Assembly (NCBI RefSeq): GCF_002160895.1
Contig: NZ_NFLL01000018.1
Span: 1 to 48,515 of the forward strand
Length of the DNA stretch: 48,515 bases
Direction: 5' to 3'
From: Faecalibacterium sp. An122
GTDB lineage: Bacteria > Bacillota > Clostridia > Oscillospirales > Ruminococcaceae
The number at the start of each line of letters is the position of its first letter. Position 1 is the first letter of the stretch. Made by a program: the position numbers and the translations under genes. Below the pieces are notes generated by a model, which searched no databases, had not been told where the DNA came from, and saw only the letters and a list, made by a program, of their open reading frames with translations. This document shows, in pieces, positions 34,288 to 42,787 of this stretch.

Positions 34288-35721
34288 ATGGAACAGTATT
34301 ACGGATACAGCAGTGTAGTCTCTGCCTTTGGCATTCAAACCGACAGCGAGCCGCTGATACAAACCGATGCGGCAAGCTGCTGGAGCGTTTCCCTGTCAGG
34401 GGAAGAGAGGGGACTGCTGTGGAGAATTGGGATACATCGCACAGACCTGGAGCAGGCAGTGGACATCGATCAGGCAGCACCGGCGCAACGGGATGCGGCG
34501 CTGGAGGGAGCCGCCGCATGGTATCTGCAAACCATGCAGGAGATGCACGCCAGGGTGCCGGAAGGGATCCTTCCGGTTCTACAGGCGGAGTTCCGGGTCA
34601 ATCTGATCAATCCCCAGCAGATGATGCTGTTCTGTCTGACCCCGGCGGCGCAGCCTCTGCGCCGGGTCTGGCAGGAATTCAAGGGGAATGAAGATCGACT
34701 GTGTCAGATTTGGAGCGGTCTTTGCAGCAGCTGTGGACAGATGCTCGACGCCGGTTTTCGGCCGGGATGCTTGACGCCGGATCTGGTGCTGTTCAGCTCG
34801 GAGGAGAAGGCACTGTTGGCGCCCTGGTGGCCGGGACGGGCAGAATGGAGGCCGGAAGGATTCTGGACGGAGGCAGACGGAGAGAGGCAAACTCTGTATT
34901 CGCTGGCTGTGCTGCTGTATTGGGTGCTGAATGAGGGCGAACCGCCCTTTGCCCGGGAGGCAGTAAGCACTGCTGATGCAGAGGAGAAACGGCTGCAAGG
35001 CAGAGCCGTTCCGCATCCGGTCTGCGGAGACAATCCGCTGGTTCGGCTGCTTTTGCCCTGGTGCTGTATCCCGCTGGGCCAGGAAAAGACGCTGCGGGGG
35101 TTTGCACTGGAACTGGACCGCCGGCAGCGGTCGGAATGGGAACGCCGCCGGGATCAGCGTGAGCGCAGCAGCCGTGCGGAGGAACAGCGCCAAAGCGAAG
35201 AAGAAAAGCGAATCCGCCGGGAAAGGAGGCTCCGGGCCCAGGCCGAGCGGGAAGAACAGAAGGCGCAGCAGCAGAACATCGGATCGGAATCGAAAGATAA
35301 GCTTGCGATGGGAAGCATCCTGGGACTGGTGGCGGCTGTGTTTGTGGTCATCACGGTGGTGATCCTGTTCAGCGCTCCCTTCAGCCTGCAAAAGAGCCTG
35401 GAAGCTGGCAATGATGCCAATGCGCTGGAGCAGATTGAGACGGGGTATCAGAACGGCGAAAATGTGGACGAGCTGGTGGACATCTATATTGATGACCGCC
35501 TGGAGGACGGCGATATTCTGAAAGCACTGTGGGCGGCCCAGTATTACAGTTCCGCTGTGGTTCCAGAGGAACAGCGGGTGGAACAGCTGGTACAGCAGGG
35601 CATAGCGGGTGGCTATCAGCGCAGAGTGCGGGGCTTTCTGGAAGATTTTTCCCAAAAGAATGAGGCGTGTGCCCAGCTGGCACAGAGGATGACCGCAGAA
35701 TATGCGGCATCCATGGAATAA
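34288..35721 (+). CDS. EssB/YukC-like protein: pseudokinase-type domain, transmembrane helix, extracellular end
   Basis: The protein has 477 residues. The N-terminal ~270 look like a degraded protein kinase of the EssB type: LTPDLVLF sits where a catalytic loop would be, and SLAVLLYWVLNEGEPPF resembles the kinase C-lobe helix, but no HRD or DFG motif is present. A basic, Arg/Glu-rich coiled coil (about 275-325) leads to a membrane helix at 340-362 (ILGLVAAVFVVITVVILF). The outer ~110 residues are helical and repeat-like (DGDILKALWAAQYY). Order and length match EssB/YukC, the scaffold that holds EssC. No separate EsaA- or EssA-like gene is evident. Similarity is by architecture, so an independent pseudokinase membrane protein remains possible. 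Confidence 0.7.
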   Translation: MEQYYGYSSVVSAFGIQTDSEPLIQTDAASCWSVSLSGEERGLLWRIGIHRTDLEQAVDIDQAAPAQRDAALEGAAAWYLQTMQEMHARVPEGILPVLQAEFRVNLINPQQMMLFCLTPAAQPLRRVWQEFKGNEDRLCQIWSGLCSSCGQMLDAGFRPGCLTPDLVLFSSEEKALLAPWWPGRAEWRPEGFWTEADGERQTLYSLAVLLYWVLNEGEPPFAREAVSTADAEEKRLQGRAVPHPVCGDNPLVRLLLPWCCIPLGQEKTLRGFALELDRRQRSEWERRRDQRERSSRAEEQRQSEEEKRIRRERRLRAQAEREEQKAQQQNIGSESKDKLAMGSILGLVAAVFVVITVVILFSAPFSLQKSLEAGNDANALEQIETGYQNGENVDELVDIYIDDRLEDGDILKALWAAQYYSSAVVPEEQRVEQLVQQGIAGGYQRRVRGFLEDFSQKNEACAQLAQRMTAEYAASME

Positions 35722-35746
35722 AGCAACACGAAAGGAATGATGGATC

Positions 35747-36319
35747 ATGGCACATACCACGGCTACCCGTCCGCGAACCCGCAGGCATAGGGGAACGCGT
35801 TCTCGCCGCAGGGGGCATCGCGGCACAAAATTACCGATCTGGATTGCTGCGGCAGCCGGCGTGGTGCTTATTATTGCGCTGGTGGTGTTTCTGGGCGGCC
35901 GGATCATAGCCGGGCAGCGCAAGGATAAGCTGGAAAATACCGTTATAGAGCTGGAATACAGTCTGGATAGTCTGGATGCAGATTCGATGCTGTCGATCCT
36001 GAATCCTGAAATTGCCGACCCCATTCGGCTGCTGCTGGCGGTCAGTGGCTACAGCGGGACCGAAGCGATGGAAGAGCTGCTGGTTCAGCTCACCGGCTCG
36101 GACCAGATGATGGACAGCTTGTCTGAAATTTCCAGCAGCATGGATGCGGAGATTCTGGATGAACAAATTCAGGGCAAGTGGGCCTATGTGGATACAAGGT
36201 GCTCGTTTGTGGTGCGGGATCAGACTTTTGCACGGTATATCACATTTTATATGTCTTACATAGAAGATCAATGGTATATTATGGACGCGGAAGTCTCGGT
36301 AACAGATCCCACCGCCTGA
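35747..36319 (+). CDS. Single-span membrane protein with small extracellular domain
   Basis: The 190 residues open with an extremely Arg/His/Thr-rich cytoplasmic tail (TRPRTRRHRGTRSRRRGHRG). A membrane helix follows at about 30-51 (IWIAAAAGVVLIIALVVFLG). The ~135-residue outer part, including NTVIELEYSLDSLD and a final DQWYIMDAEVSV strand, resembles NTF2-like or DUF4878-type domains. AAAGGAATG precedes the ATG. Topology and position after the EssB-like gene suggest a small structural subunit, possibly taking the place of EssA. There are no catalytic motifs. Confidence 0.7.
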   Translation: MAHTTATRPRTRRHRGTRSRRRGHRGTKLPIWIAAAAGVVLIIALVVFLGGRIIAGQRKDKLENTVIELEYSLDSLDADSMLSILNPEIADPIRLLLAVSGYSGTEAMEELLVQLTGSDQMMDSLSEISSSMDAEILDEQIQGKWAYVDTRCSFVVRDQTFARYITFYMSYIEDQWYIMDAEVSVTDPTA

Positions 36320-36365
36320 CAGCAAAAGACCCTGTCCCGGGAAGGACTGTAAACAGATAAAAACG

Positions 36366-37682
36366 ATGAAAGAATCTGTATTTATAAGCTATAGTTCAAA
36401 GGACTTTCATAAGGTCCGTGCCATCAAGGAAATTCTGGAATTCAATGGTATTTCCTGCTGGATGGCGCCGCAAAGCATACCAACCGGGTCAAGCTATGCG
36501 AAAGAAATTCCGGTTGCCATCAAATCCTGCAAGGTATTTCTGCTGATGGTGACCTCCAGTGCGCAGCAGTCCCAATGGGTCCCTAAGGAAATGAGCCTTG
36601 CCCTTACCCAGTCCAAGTGTGTCATCCCGTTTGTGCTGGAAGATTGTACCCTGACCGATGTGTTCAACTTCTTTTTGACCGACGTGCAGCGGTATTACGC
36701 CTTTGAAATCAGTTCTGACGCGCTGAAAGATTTGATTGACAAAATCAAACTGGAATGCGGAACCTATGAGGGCGCCGCTTCAGTTGTGCAGCCAGGCGAG
36801 ATTTCAGAGGTTGAGATCTGGATCATAGGGAAAGACCGGACTTTCCTGAACAGAGAGCTGATGCGTTTTTTGTCCGCCCTGAAAGCTGCATACAAGCAGA
36901 ATCCGAATGCAGCATACATTGACAGCTGGATAAAACAGTATCAGCTGGATCGGTATGGGATTGGGAATGTTTTGGAGGCGCTGGAAAAATGCTCGGTCAA
37001 TCTTACAGGCGCGGCAGAGATCTATATACGGCTGGCGGTAATCTACATTCATTCCGGATCCAGACAATACATCAAACAAGCGAGAAAACTGCTCGAAAAG
37101 GCGGTGACGATCTACAGCAGCCAGGCGGGCGGCGATGAGGTGGGATTCAAGCGAATCGTGTATGCAAGGTGGCTGATGGCTGTCACCTACAAGCAGGAAA
37201 GAAATTTTGGCTGTGCCAATGACCTGTGCGAAAAGCTGGTGGAATATATAAAAGAGGAAAATCAGATTTTTGATGTTCCATACAGTGATGCTTTGCTGCT
37301 GCCGCAGCGGGAACTGGCGGTCATCAACAAAGAGGAAATCATGAGTGATTATCTGATGGCGCACATGGAAGAAATCCGGATGAATCCAAAGGAACTTTTT
37401 TATACCCAGAGGCGGCTTCTGGAATTGTTCCTCTTGAACAATGAGTTTGAGAAAGCCCGGGACTTGCTGCCGGAAGTTGTAGCTTCCTTTGAAAAGTGCA
37501 GGAATCACCTGGATGAAATTTATCACGTTGGTCTGTACCAAAATCTGTTTGAATACTACAGCTATGTAGGGGATAAAGAGTCAGCGGAGCAGTATTATCG
37601 GTTGGCTCTGGAAAATGCAAAGAAGAACTATTGGAAAGGAAAAGAACAAAAGCTGGCGCATTTAAAAGAAGTCTTTGAATAG
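36366..37682 (+). CDS. TIR-domain protein with helical repeat C-terminus
   Basis: The protein has 438 residues. Residues 1-~135 are a TIR domain: VFISYSSKD, then CWMAPQSIPTGSSYAKEI, LLMVTS and QSQWVPKEMSLAL. In this last motif E75 corresponds to the catalytic glutamate of NAD-cleaving TIRs. The rest is helical with TPR-like pairs (RARKLLEKAVTIY-type repeats; FEKARDLLPEVV; ESAEQYYRLALENAKK) and probably senses or docks. Bacterial TIR proteins commonly deplete NAD as a defence. No good ribosome binding site lies just before the ATG (GGAAGGA is 19 bases away), so expression may be kept low. It starts 46 bases after the secretion genes with no terminator between, so it shares their transcript. 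Base composition is more AT-rich than upstream. Confidence 0.85.
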   Translation: MKESVFISYSSKDFHKVRAIKEILEFNGISCWMAPQSIPTGSSYAKEIPVAIKSCKVFLLMVTSSAQQSQWVPKEMSLALTQSKCVIPFVLEDCTLTDVFNFFLTDVQRYYAFEISSDALKDLIDKIKLECGTYEGAASVVQPGEISEVEIWIIGKDRTFLNRELMRFLSALKAAYKQNPNAAYIDSWIKQYQLDRYGIGNVLEALEKCSVNLTGAAEIYIRLAVIYIHSGSRQYIKQARKLLEKAVTIYSSQAGGDEVGFKRIVYARWLMAVTYKQERNFGCANDLCEKLVEYIKEENQIFDVPYSDALLLPQRELAVINKEEIMSDYLMAHMEEIRMNPKELFYTQRRLLELFLLNNEFEKARDLLPEVVASFEKCRNHLDEIYHVGLYQNLFEYYSYVGDKESAEQYYRLALENAKKNYWKGKEQKLAHLKEVFE

Positions 37683-37696
37683 GGGAGAAAGCTGAA

Positions 37697-38365
37697 ATGT
37701 CGGCTATGGACGATGCAAAAACACTTTGGGAGTATCATCATCTCCATCAGAAAATTGTGCCCGCAGAGGGGATCATAGCGTTTGGAAGCCACGATCTCCA
37801 TGTGGCTGAGCGGGCGGCGGAATTATACCTGTCCGGTTATGGAAGATATCTTATTTTTACAGGAGGTCTGGGCAGGATTACCCGCGCCATCTGGAACAAA
37901 CCGGAGGCAGACCAGTTTGCCGAAGTGGCAATGGCTGCGGGCGTTCCGGAACAGGCAATTTACATCGAAAATCAGTCCACAAACACCGGTGAAAACATAG
38001 AATATACAAAGAAGTTGATTCTGGACCGGCAGCTCCCGGTACATTCGGTGATTGTGGTGGATAAGCCCTTCAAGGAGCGGCGACTGTATGCAACGCTCAA
38101 AAAACAGTGGCCTGCGCTGTCGTTTATGGTGACCTCTCCCCAGAACAGCTTTGAAGAATATCTGGAGTACTATCGGTCTTCCGCCCAAGTGAGCCCGGAT
38201 GACTTTATCAACATCATGGTGGGAGATTTGCAGAGGATCAGGCTTTACGGAAAAAATGGATTCCAAATTCCCCAGCAGATCCCGAACGACGTATGGAAAG
38301 CCTATCTGGCTCTGGTGCAGCAGGGGTATGACAAGCAGCTGATTGCAGAATCAAAGAGCGAATAA
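37697..38365 (+). CDS. DUF218/YdcF-family protein
   Basis: This 222-residue protein carries the DUF218 signature: an early GIIAFGSHDLHVAERAAELY, FTGGLG, ENQSTNTGENIEYTKK and VIVVDKPFKERRLYATL. The ENxSxNTxEN core defines the family. There is no membrane segment, as in E. coli YdcF, which binds S-adenosylmethionine, while SanA/ElyC-type members are membrane-bound. The enzymatic role of the family is unsettled. GGGGAGAAAG precedes the ATG, 14 bases after the TIR gene, so the two are almost certainly co-translated. Here it could handle a nucleotide-derived product of the TIR, which is speculation. Confidence 0.85.
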   Translation: MSAMDDAKTLWEYHHLHQKIVPAEGIIAFGSHDLHVAERAAELYLSGYGRYLIFTGGLGRITRAIWNKPEADQFAEVAMAAGVPEQAIYIENQSTNTGENIEYTKKLILDRQLPVHSVIVVDKPFKERRLYATLKKQWPALSFMVTSPQNSFEEYLEYYRSSAQVSPDDFINIMVGDLQRIRLYGKNGFQIPQQIPNDVWKAYLALVQQGYDKQLIAESKSE

Positions 38366-38407
38366 CCCGGACACCGAACAGGGCGGTTTTGCCCGGCTGA
38401 GGATTGT

Positions 38408-40264
38408 ATGATGAAACGAAAAAGCATGGAATCGAACGTTTCCGCCAGTTTGGCAGACCAGAACTATGACGCGTTTATCAGTTATTCGCATGGCGCTGTC
38501 GACAGCGTGGTGGCAGCCGAGGTGCAGCGGATGCTGGAGGAGTTCAGGCTTCCGAAGGCGGTCGGAAAGAGCGGGCCGAATCGCCAAAGGCATCCGTTCC
38601 GGCGGGTTTTTCTGGACCAGGGGGAGATGTCCAGCTGTGCAGATTTTGCACAGGAGCTGAAAGACGTCCTGTCCAAAACGCCATGGCTGATTGTCATCTG
38701 CTCGCCGCGGTCTGCCGGTTCGGTTTGAGTCAACTGGGAAATCGAAACCTTCCTGGAGCATCACGATCGTTCCCGTGTTCTGGCGGTATTGATTGAAGGC
38801 GGGCCGGAAAATGCCTTCCCGGAGCAGCTTCGGAAACGGGAAGGCGTTCACGGCGAAGCGCTTGCGGCAGATGCCCGCGGCATGACAGTGTCGCAGATAC
38901 GGCGGAAATTGCGCAGAGATGTGCTGCTGCGGATTGCTGCGCCCATGCTGGACACAACTTATGATACCCTGAAACAGCGGCATCGGCTTTATCGCCTGCA
39001 ACGGATGACAGTGGCCGGCGTGGGTGTGTTTTGCTGTATGGCGTCTTTTTTGATCTATGCCATGATGCAGAATGTGCGAATTCAGCAGCAGTATACAGCG
39101 ACGCTGATCGAGCAGTCCCGTTTGCAGGCTTTCAATGCAGAAGAAAAACTCCAGGCCAATGATGCAATGGGTGCAATCGAGTTGGCACTGCGGGGATTAC
39201 AGCGTGATGGGGATCCACGGCCGGCCGTGCCAGAGGCAGAATACGCCCTGAGCAAGGCCTTGCAAGTCTATACAACCGAAAATCAAATCGGCGATGAGGC
39301 GTTCACAACCGGCGTTTTTGTGAGAGAAAACAAACATACAGGGGGATTTTTTGCAGCAGATGGAATTCTTTTTGCGCGGGATGGAAACAACATTTATCTG
39401 TGGAATACCCAGACAGGCAAACTGGATCAGAAGCTGCCGGTAAACGGCACAGGCGTCCAAAACCTTTCCGAGCACTTGCTGGTGGACAATGCCCGTCAAC
39501 TGATCTATACGGATGGGAAAGATGCAGTGTGCTATGACTATGCAGAAGGGACCGAAATCTGGCGTGCGACCGGAGATGAACCCTACAGTGACTGTTATGC
39601 ACTGTATCTGCCAAAGAAGGATCAGGTGGTGGTGATCTGGACTTCTTTGATCCAGAGCACCCTTGCTGTCTCTCTGGTAGATCGAACCACCGGCCGGGAA
39701 ATTTACCAGGACGAAGTGAAAATAGATGGATATTCTATGAGCGACAGTGCTCTGGAATCGTCAGAGGATGGACGTTATATTGCGTTCTTTATCGACACGC
39801 TCCCCGGTGAACCGCTGAATAGTGCGGCTTTGGTTTACGACCTGGAGGAGAGGCAGACACAGATTTTCCCATGGAAGATGGGCGCGGGAAGAACACTGTC
39901 CTTCCTGGGGGATGGAGCGCTGGCCGTGGGAATGTGGAACAAAGACGAAAGCTGGCTGGAGAGTGAAAATTATCCCGGGGAGCCCTGGGTGTACAAACTT
40001 CAGACCATGGCCCAAATTGTTTGCGGCAGAGTGGATCTGGAAAGCGGCCGGTGGGTCTGGCAAAAACAATTTTCCAGCGGAACCTGTGATGACATGCAGG
40101 TGCTGGTCAGAACGGTAGGGGAGCAGCCCTGTGTGCTGCTTTTGATGGGGAATCAATTCTTGCGGCTGGATGCACAGAGTGGATTTGTTCTGGAAGAGAT
40201 GGAATTGGAGGCTCAGTTCCGCTTTCATGGAGGCTGTTTTGCACTTGGAAGCTCTGTCCATTGA
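38408..40264 (+). pseudogene. TIR-transmembrane-propeller protein interrupted by a TGA
   Basis: The frame opens at ATG 38408 (GAGGA upstream) with a TIR domain: YDAFISYSHG, then RRVFLDQGEMS and WLIVICSPRSAGSV. It hits TGA at 38726-38728 and continues in the same frame as VNWEIETFLEHHD. Homologous TIRs have a tryptophan at or near this place, so a single TGG-to-TGA change explains it. E111, four codons on, is the presumed catalytic glutamate. Beyond it come a membrane helix at about 200-222, a helical region and WD40-like blades (NNIYLWNTQTGKLDQKLP) ending at 40264, perhaps early. The plan, TIR plus anchor plus propeller, is that of a membrane-tethered sensor-effector. TGA is an ordinary stop elsewhere in the window, so the gene is probably dead or yields only a 106-residue fragment. 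Confidence 0.8.
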
Positions 40265-40280
40265 CCTCGTTTTGGAAAAT

Positions 40281-40568
40281 ATGAAACGATATCTTCTGGA
40301 TGGGATTGGCGCATTCTTTGCCATTTTGCCAATCACTGCTTTGGTGGCCCGGATCAAAAAGGGGTATTGGCTGGCGCTGGTATTTGCCGAACTATTCGCA
40401 AGTATGTCCAGTTAACTCAAGACGGTATATCCCATCACAGCTGTTTTCAATCTCTCCGGCTATTACGATGCAAATATGTTTCAGGTTTTAATCGGTGCTG
40501 GAATTCGGATGGTTTGTGCGGTTTTGCCATGGTTCATTTTGAAAGGATTGAACCGCAAGACGAAATAA
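40281..40568 (+). pseudogene. Small membrane protein broken by an in-frame TAA
   Basis: From ATG 40281 the frame reads a hydrophobic protein (YLLDGIGAFFAILPITALVA, then KGYWLALVFAELFASM). It meets TAA at 40413-40415, continues in the same frame as YPITAVFNLSGYYDANM and a third membrane-like segment (VLIGAGIRMVCAVLPWFIL), and stops at 40568. Continuity on both sides of the stop suggests a ~95-residue membrane protein gene lost by a nonsense change. I do not recognise the family. It follows the broken TIR-propeller gene by 16 bases and could have been its last exon-like partner or a separate gene. Confidence 0.45.
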
Positions 40569-40728
40569 ATGCAATCTATCTGGACGATGTCAAAAGAAAA
40601 AAGCCGCCCTACAAGCAGCCTTTTGCCACACTCGTGCAACCCTGCAGCGGCTCTGACAAAATCAAGGCCACCGCTCTCTTTGTAGGATCAGAAGCTCACG
40701 TGGGGAGTCGCTATTCTGATAGGGTCTG

Positions 40729-40926
40729 GTGACGGAGTTCTGCTTGGCTGGGATGCCAGGGAACAATTCACCACAGGACATATTTACGGTTGTGATTCGG
40801 AAAAAGGAGAAAGCTCTATATTTTAAACATATTGACCCTCGATTTACGGGCCAGCTAGGGCGATGGTTTATCAAAAAACAAGCTGATTCGTCTAAAGAAG
40901 CGGCCGGTGATAGCAACAAAAAATAA
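40729..40926 (+). CDS. Possible 65-residue protein, not recognised
   Basis: A GTG-started frame encodes a soluble, basic 65-residue protein (IFTVVIRKKEKALYFKHIDP, later LGRWFIKKQADSSKEA, ending in NKK). The ribosome binding site is poor (AGGG six bases upstream) and there is no familiar motif. It may be the tail of a degraded gene at the end of the effector region. The surrounding 40569-41040 shows nothing else convincing. Confidence 0.25.
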   Translation: MTEFCLAGMPGNNSPQDIFTVVIRKKEKALYFKHIDPRFTGQLGRWFIKKQADSSKEAAGDSNKK

Positions 40927-41052
40927 AAAAATCTTCAGCATTGTTATTTCGGCAAAAAATAATATTGATAAATCGAAACTTTTTCTGTGTAATCACTTGT
41001 AACGCACAGTAGCACATACAAGTAGCGTTGCATTGAACACTTTGTAGTAAAA

Positions 41053-41085
41053 CTTGAGCGAGTTAAAAAAGGTAACTCGTTCGAG
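41053..41085. other. Stem-loop upstream of the attenuator-like hairpin
   Basis: Bases 41053-41065 pair with 41073-41085 over 13 positions with two G-T wobbles (core GAGCGAGTTA / TAACTCGTTC) around a short A-rich loop. It is placed 20 bases before a second, larger hairpin with a T-tail. Confidence 0.5.
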
Positions 41086-41104
41086 GGCGTTTACGTGTGC
41101 ATGA

Positions 41105-41153
41105 GGGCGCAGTTACCACAACTCCATAACTTGGAGGGTGACTGCGTCTTTTT
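41105..41153 (+). terminator. Large terminator or attenuator hairpin before the zinc-knuckle gene
   Basis: GGGCGCAGTTACC (41105-41117) pairs with GGTGACTGCGTC (41137-41148). An inner CTCCA/TGGAG stem extends it, and TTTTT follows. It could end transcription arriving from the left, or act as an attenuator for the small gene at 41283. Confidence 0.7.
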
Positions 41154-41282
41154 ATTCGTTTATCTTGTACGGCTTTATTCTGTTTGGCAGGAAGGTTGCA
41201 CTTGCTGCAGAATGTGTAGGAAACGAAGAAATAAAACATCTCGCTATGATGAACACCAGTTTCCTCCAGAAGGGAGAGAAAC

Positions 41283-41447
41283 ATGGTCAATCATTTCGGT
41301 AATGAAGCCTCAGCATACTGGAAGTTCTGTCCAAAGTGCAAACTGAGACTCTATAAGATAACCAAAAAATGCAGCGGGATCATTTACATGAAGTGCTGGC
41401 GGTGTCGTGAGATCTTGCGGATCGATCTTTCCCAGCAACCACGATAG
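41283..41447 (+). CDS. Small cysteine-knuckle protein of a mobile element
   Basis: The 54-residue protein has two Cx2C pairs, FCPKCK and KCWRCR, separated by about 20 residues, which should bind one zinc ion. It resembles the Com-type or cysteine-rich KTR small proteins often found in conjugative elements of Firmicutes. AAGGGAG precedes the ATG. It lies between an attenuator-like hairpin and the sigma-like gene, in the typical regulatory end of such elements. A role in nucleic-acid binding is inferred. Confidence 0.65.
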   Translation: MVNHFGNEASAYWKFCPKCKLRLYKITKKCSGIIYMKCWRCREILRIDLSQQPR

Positions 41448-41549
41448 TACAAAACATTTACATAAATCGGGTGCTTGCACCCTGAATAAGGACTGTTGGC
41501 ACCGAGCAATGGGCCATCACTCTCAGGCGATGTATGAAACGTAGCACCA

Positions 41550-41620
41550 AATAGCCGGGCAGCAGCGGATGGAGATTTTTCATTTGAGGGTCTCTGTTCG
41601 CTGTTGTCCGGCTATTTTTT
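41550..41620 (+). terminator. Long hairpin with T-tail behind the zinc-knuckle gene
   Basis: AATAGCCGG (41550-41558) pairs with CCGGCTATT (41608-41616), with a second inner stem between CAGCG and CGCTG, and a T-run follows. It lies between the small gene and the sigma-like gene and should terminate, or attenuate, transcription. The 41448-41549 segment also holds a small GGGTGC/CACCC hairpin. Confidence 0.65.
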
Positions 41621-41760
41621 AGCTTCAGGAAGCCTGCTCCCGAGAAAGGGAAAGGCTTTTTATGTTTCTCCGATTTCGGTGGACCCCACAGATAGCCAAA
41701 TATCCGTAGCCTTCCAGATTTTTGACGTTTCACGTTTGAGCGAAAATTTGGAGGTTTGCC

Positions 41761-42222
41761 ATGGGATTCAATAACGGAAGCGAACGCCGCAAGCTCAATG
41801 CTGAATGGGAACGTCTGAGAGTGACGTACCGGCAGGCCGGGATGTCTGAGGAAGCGATTCAAGCCATGTATGAGTTTGACTTGAACACTCTCAACATCGA
41901 GCGAGCATACTCGACAAATACCGTCAAGGTCGAAGAAACCGGAGATGATGAGAGCAACGCAGACCTCATCAAATTCAAAAAAGCCTGTGAAGTGAAAGAT
42001 ACCTACCATGAAACCAAAGCCAAGTTTGCATGTGTGAGAGAAATCCAAGATGAGCGACTGAGTTCCGGCATTGAAAAGCTATCGGAGGAGGATTTGAAAC
42101 TGTTGACATTGTACTTCGTTGAAGGATACACGCTTGCTGAAATTTCAAAAGTATATGGCATCGCAAGGTGGAGTGTTTATAAGGGAATTTGCAAAATAAC
42201 TAAATTTTTGAAAAAGTTTTAA
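41761..42222 (+). CDS. Sigma-70-like / HTH regulator of a mobile element
   Basis: The 153-residue protein has a helical, acidic N-terminus (RKLNAEWERLRVTYRQAGMS) and a C-terminal region-4-like helix-turn-helix (LSEEDLKLLTLYFVEGYTLA, then ISKVYGIARWSVYKGICKI). This matches the small sigma-factor-like proteins encoded in Clostridial integrative elements. TTGGAGG lies nine bases before the ATG. It sits between the zinc-knuckle gene and the integrase and may direct expression of element genes. Confidence 0.75.
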   Translation: MGFNNGSERRKLNAEWERLRVTYRQAGMSEEAIQAMYEFDLNTLNIERAYSTNTVKVEETGDDESNADLIKFKKACEVKDTYHETKAKFACVREIQDERLSSGIEKLSEEDLKLLTLYFVEGYTLAEISKVYGIARWSVYKGICKITKFLKKF

Positions 42223-42649
42223 TTTTGGGAGTGCCCTTTTCGATGGCTCGTAAGTGTAAGGAACTTTTCTCCAAAGGAGAAAAGTTTCAGGACCTTGGAA
42301 ATTGAATAAGCAGCCTCCTGGTACTTCCAGACAATGATACTTCCGTAACTCGCGGCCCGGCCACAAAGAAGGCGGGGCGGCCGAAAGGCCGATGGAGCGG
42401 TGCAAATCCGCCGCCAGAAGGTTCCCAACCCTCCCCAGGGTGTCGAGGACAAATGGGGGAGGAACCCCAAAAACAGTTTCAGCCCACCGCCCAGGATCGC
42501 AAGACCCATCAGGAGACAAAAGTAGGCGTGGACAAAATGTCCACAAAGAAAATGCTGAACGTATTTCAGAAAGAATTGCGTGTGAAAACAATTTAAACGA
42601 ACGGTATGTCCGCCGTGCCACCTGACCGGGGCAGGATGGAGGTCTTTGT
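42223..42649. other. Intergenic segment with a perfect stem-loop, no confident gene
   Basis: AACTTTTCTCC (42262-42272) and GGAGAAAAGTT (42276-42286) form an 11-bp perfect stem with an AAA loop shortly after the sigma-like gene; no T-run follows. From about 42340 to 42600 the frame at 42392-42625 looks like a degraded C-terminal tail, polar and Arg/Ser-rich, without a start site. I see no excisionase gene here. Confidence 0.4.
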
Positions 42650-42787
42650 ATGCGTACATTTTGGAAGAAAGTGCCCGTGGAACGGCCCGGTGCCGCATTG
42701 GCGGCATCCGGCCTGGGCGGCCACTGGGCAGATTGGAAGGAGGTGTGTGAATATGGGGGTCCGCGTCAATACAGCAGTATGGCTTGA
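42650..42787 (+). CDS. Possible small protein overlapping the integrase start
   Basis: The 45-residue frame (starting MRTFWKKVPVE, containing GLGGHWADWKEV) has a good GGAGG site eight bases before its ATG and overlaps the first 35 bases of the integrase gene in another frame. The overlap suggests translational coupling. It is Trp-rich and matches nothing I know. It could be a leader peptide or an excisionase-position remnant. Confidence 0.35.
   Translation: MRTFWKKVPVERPGAALAASGLGGHWADWKEVCEYGGPRQYSSMA

Noticed and set aside
38700-38790. Selenocysteine recoding of the TGA in the second TIR gene
   Set aside because: No SECIS-like stem-loop is evident just after the codon, TIR proteins are not selenoproteins, and a tryptophan-to-stop change explains it more simply.
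42392-42625. 77-codon frame before the integrase as an excisionase
   Set aside because: It is polar, Arg/Ser-rich, lacks a helix-turn-helix or winged-helix pattern and has no binding site; it looks like a degraded tail.
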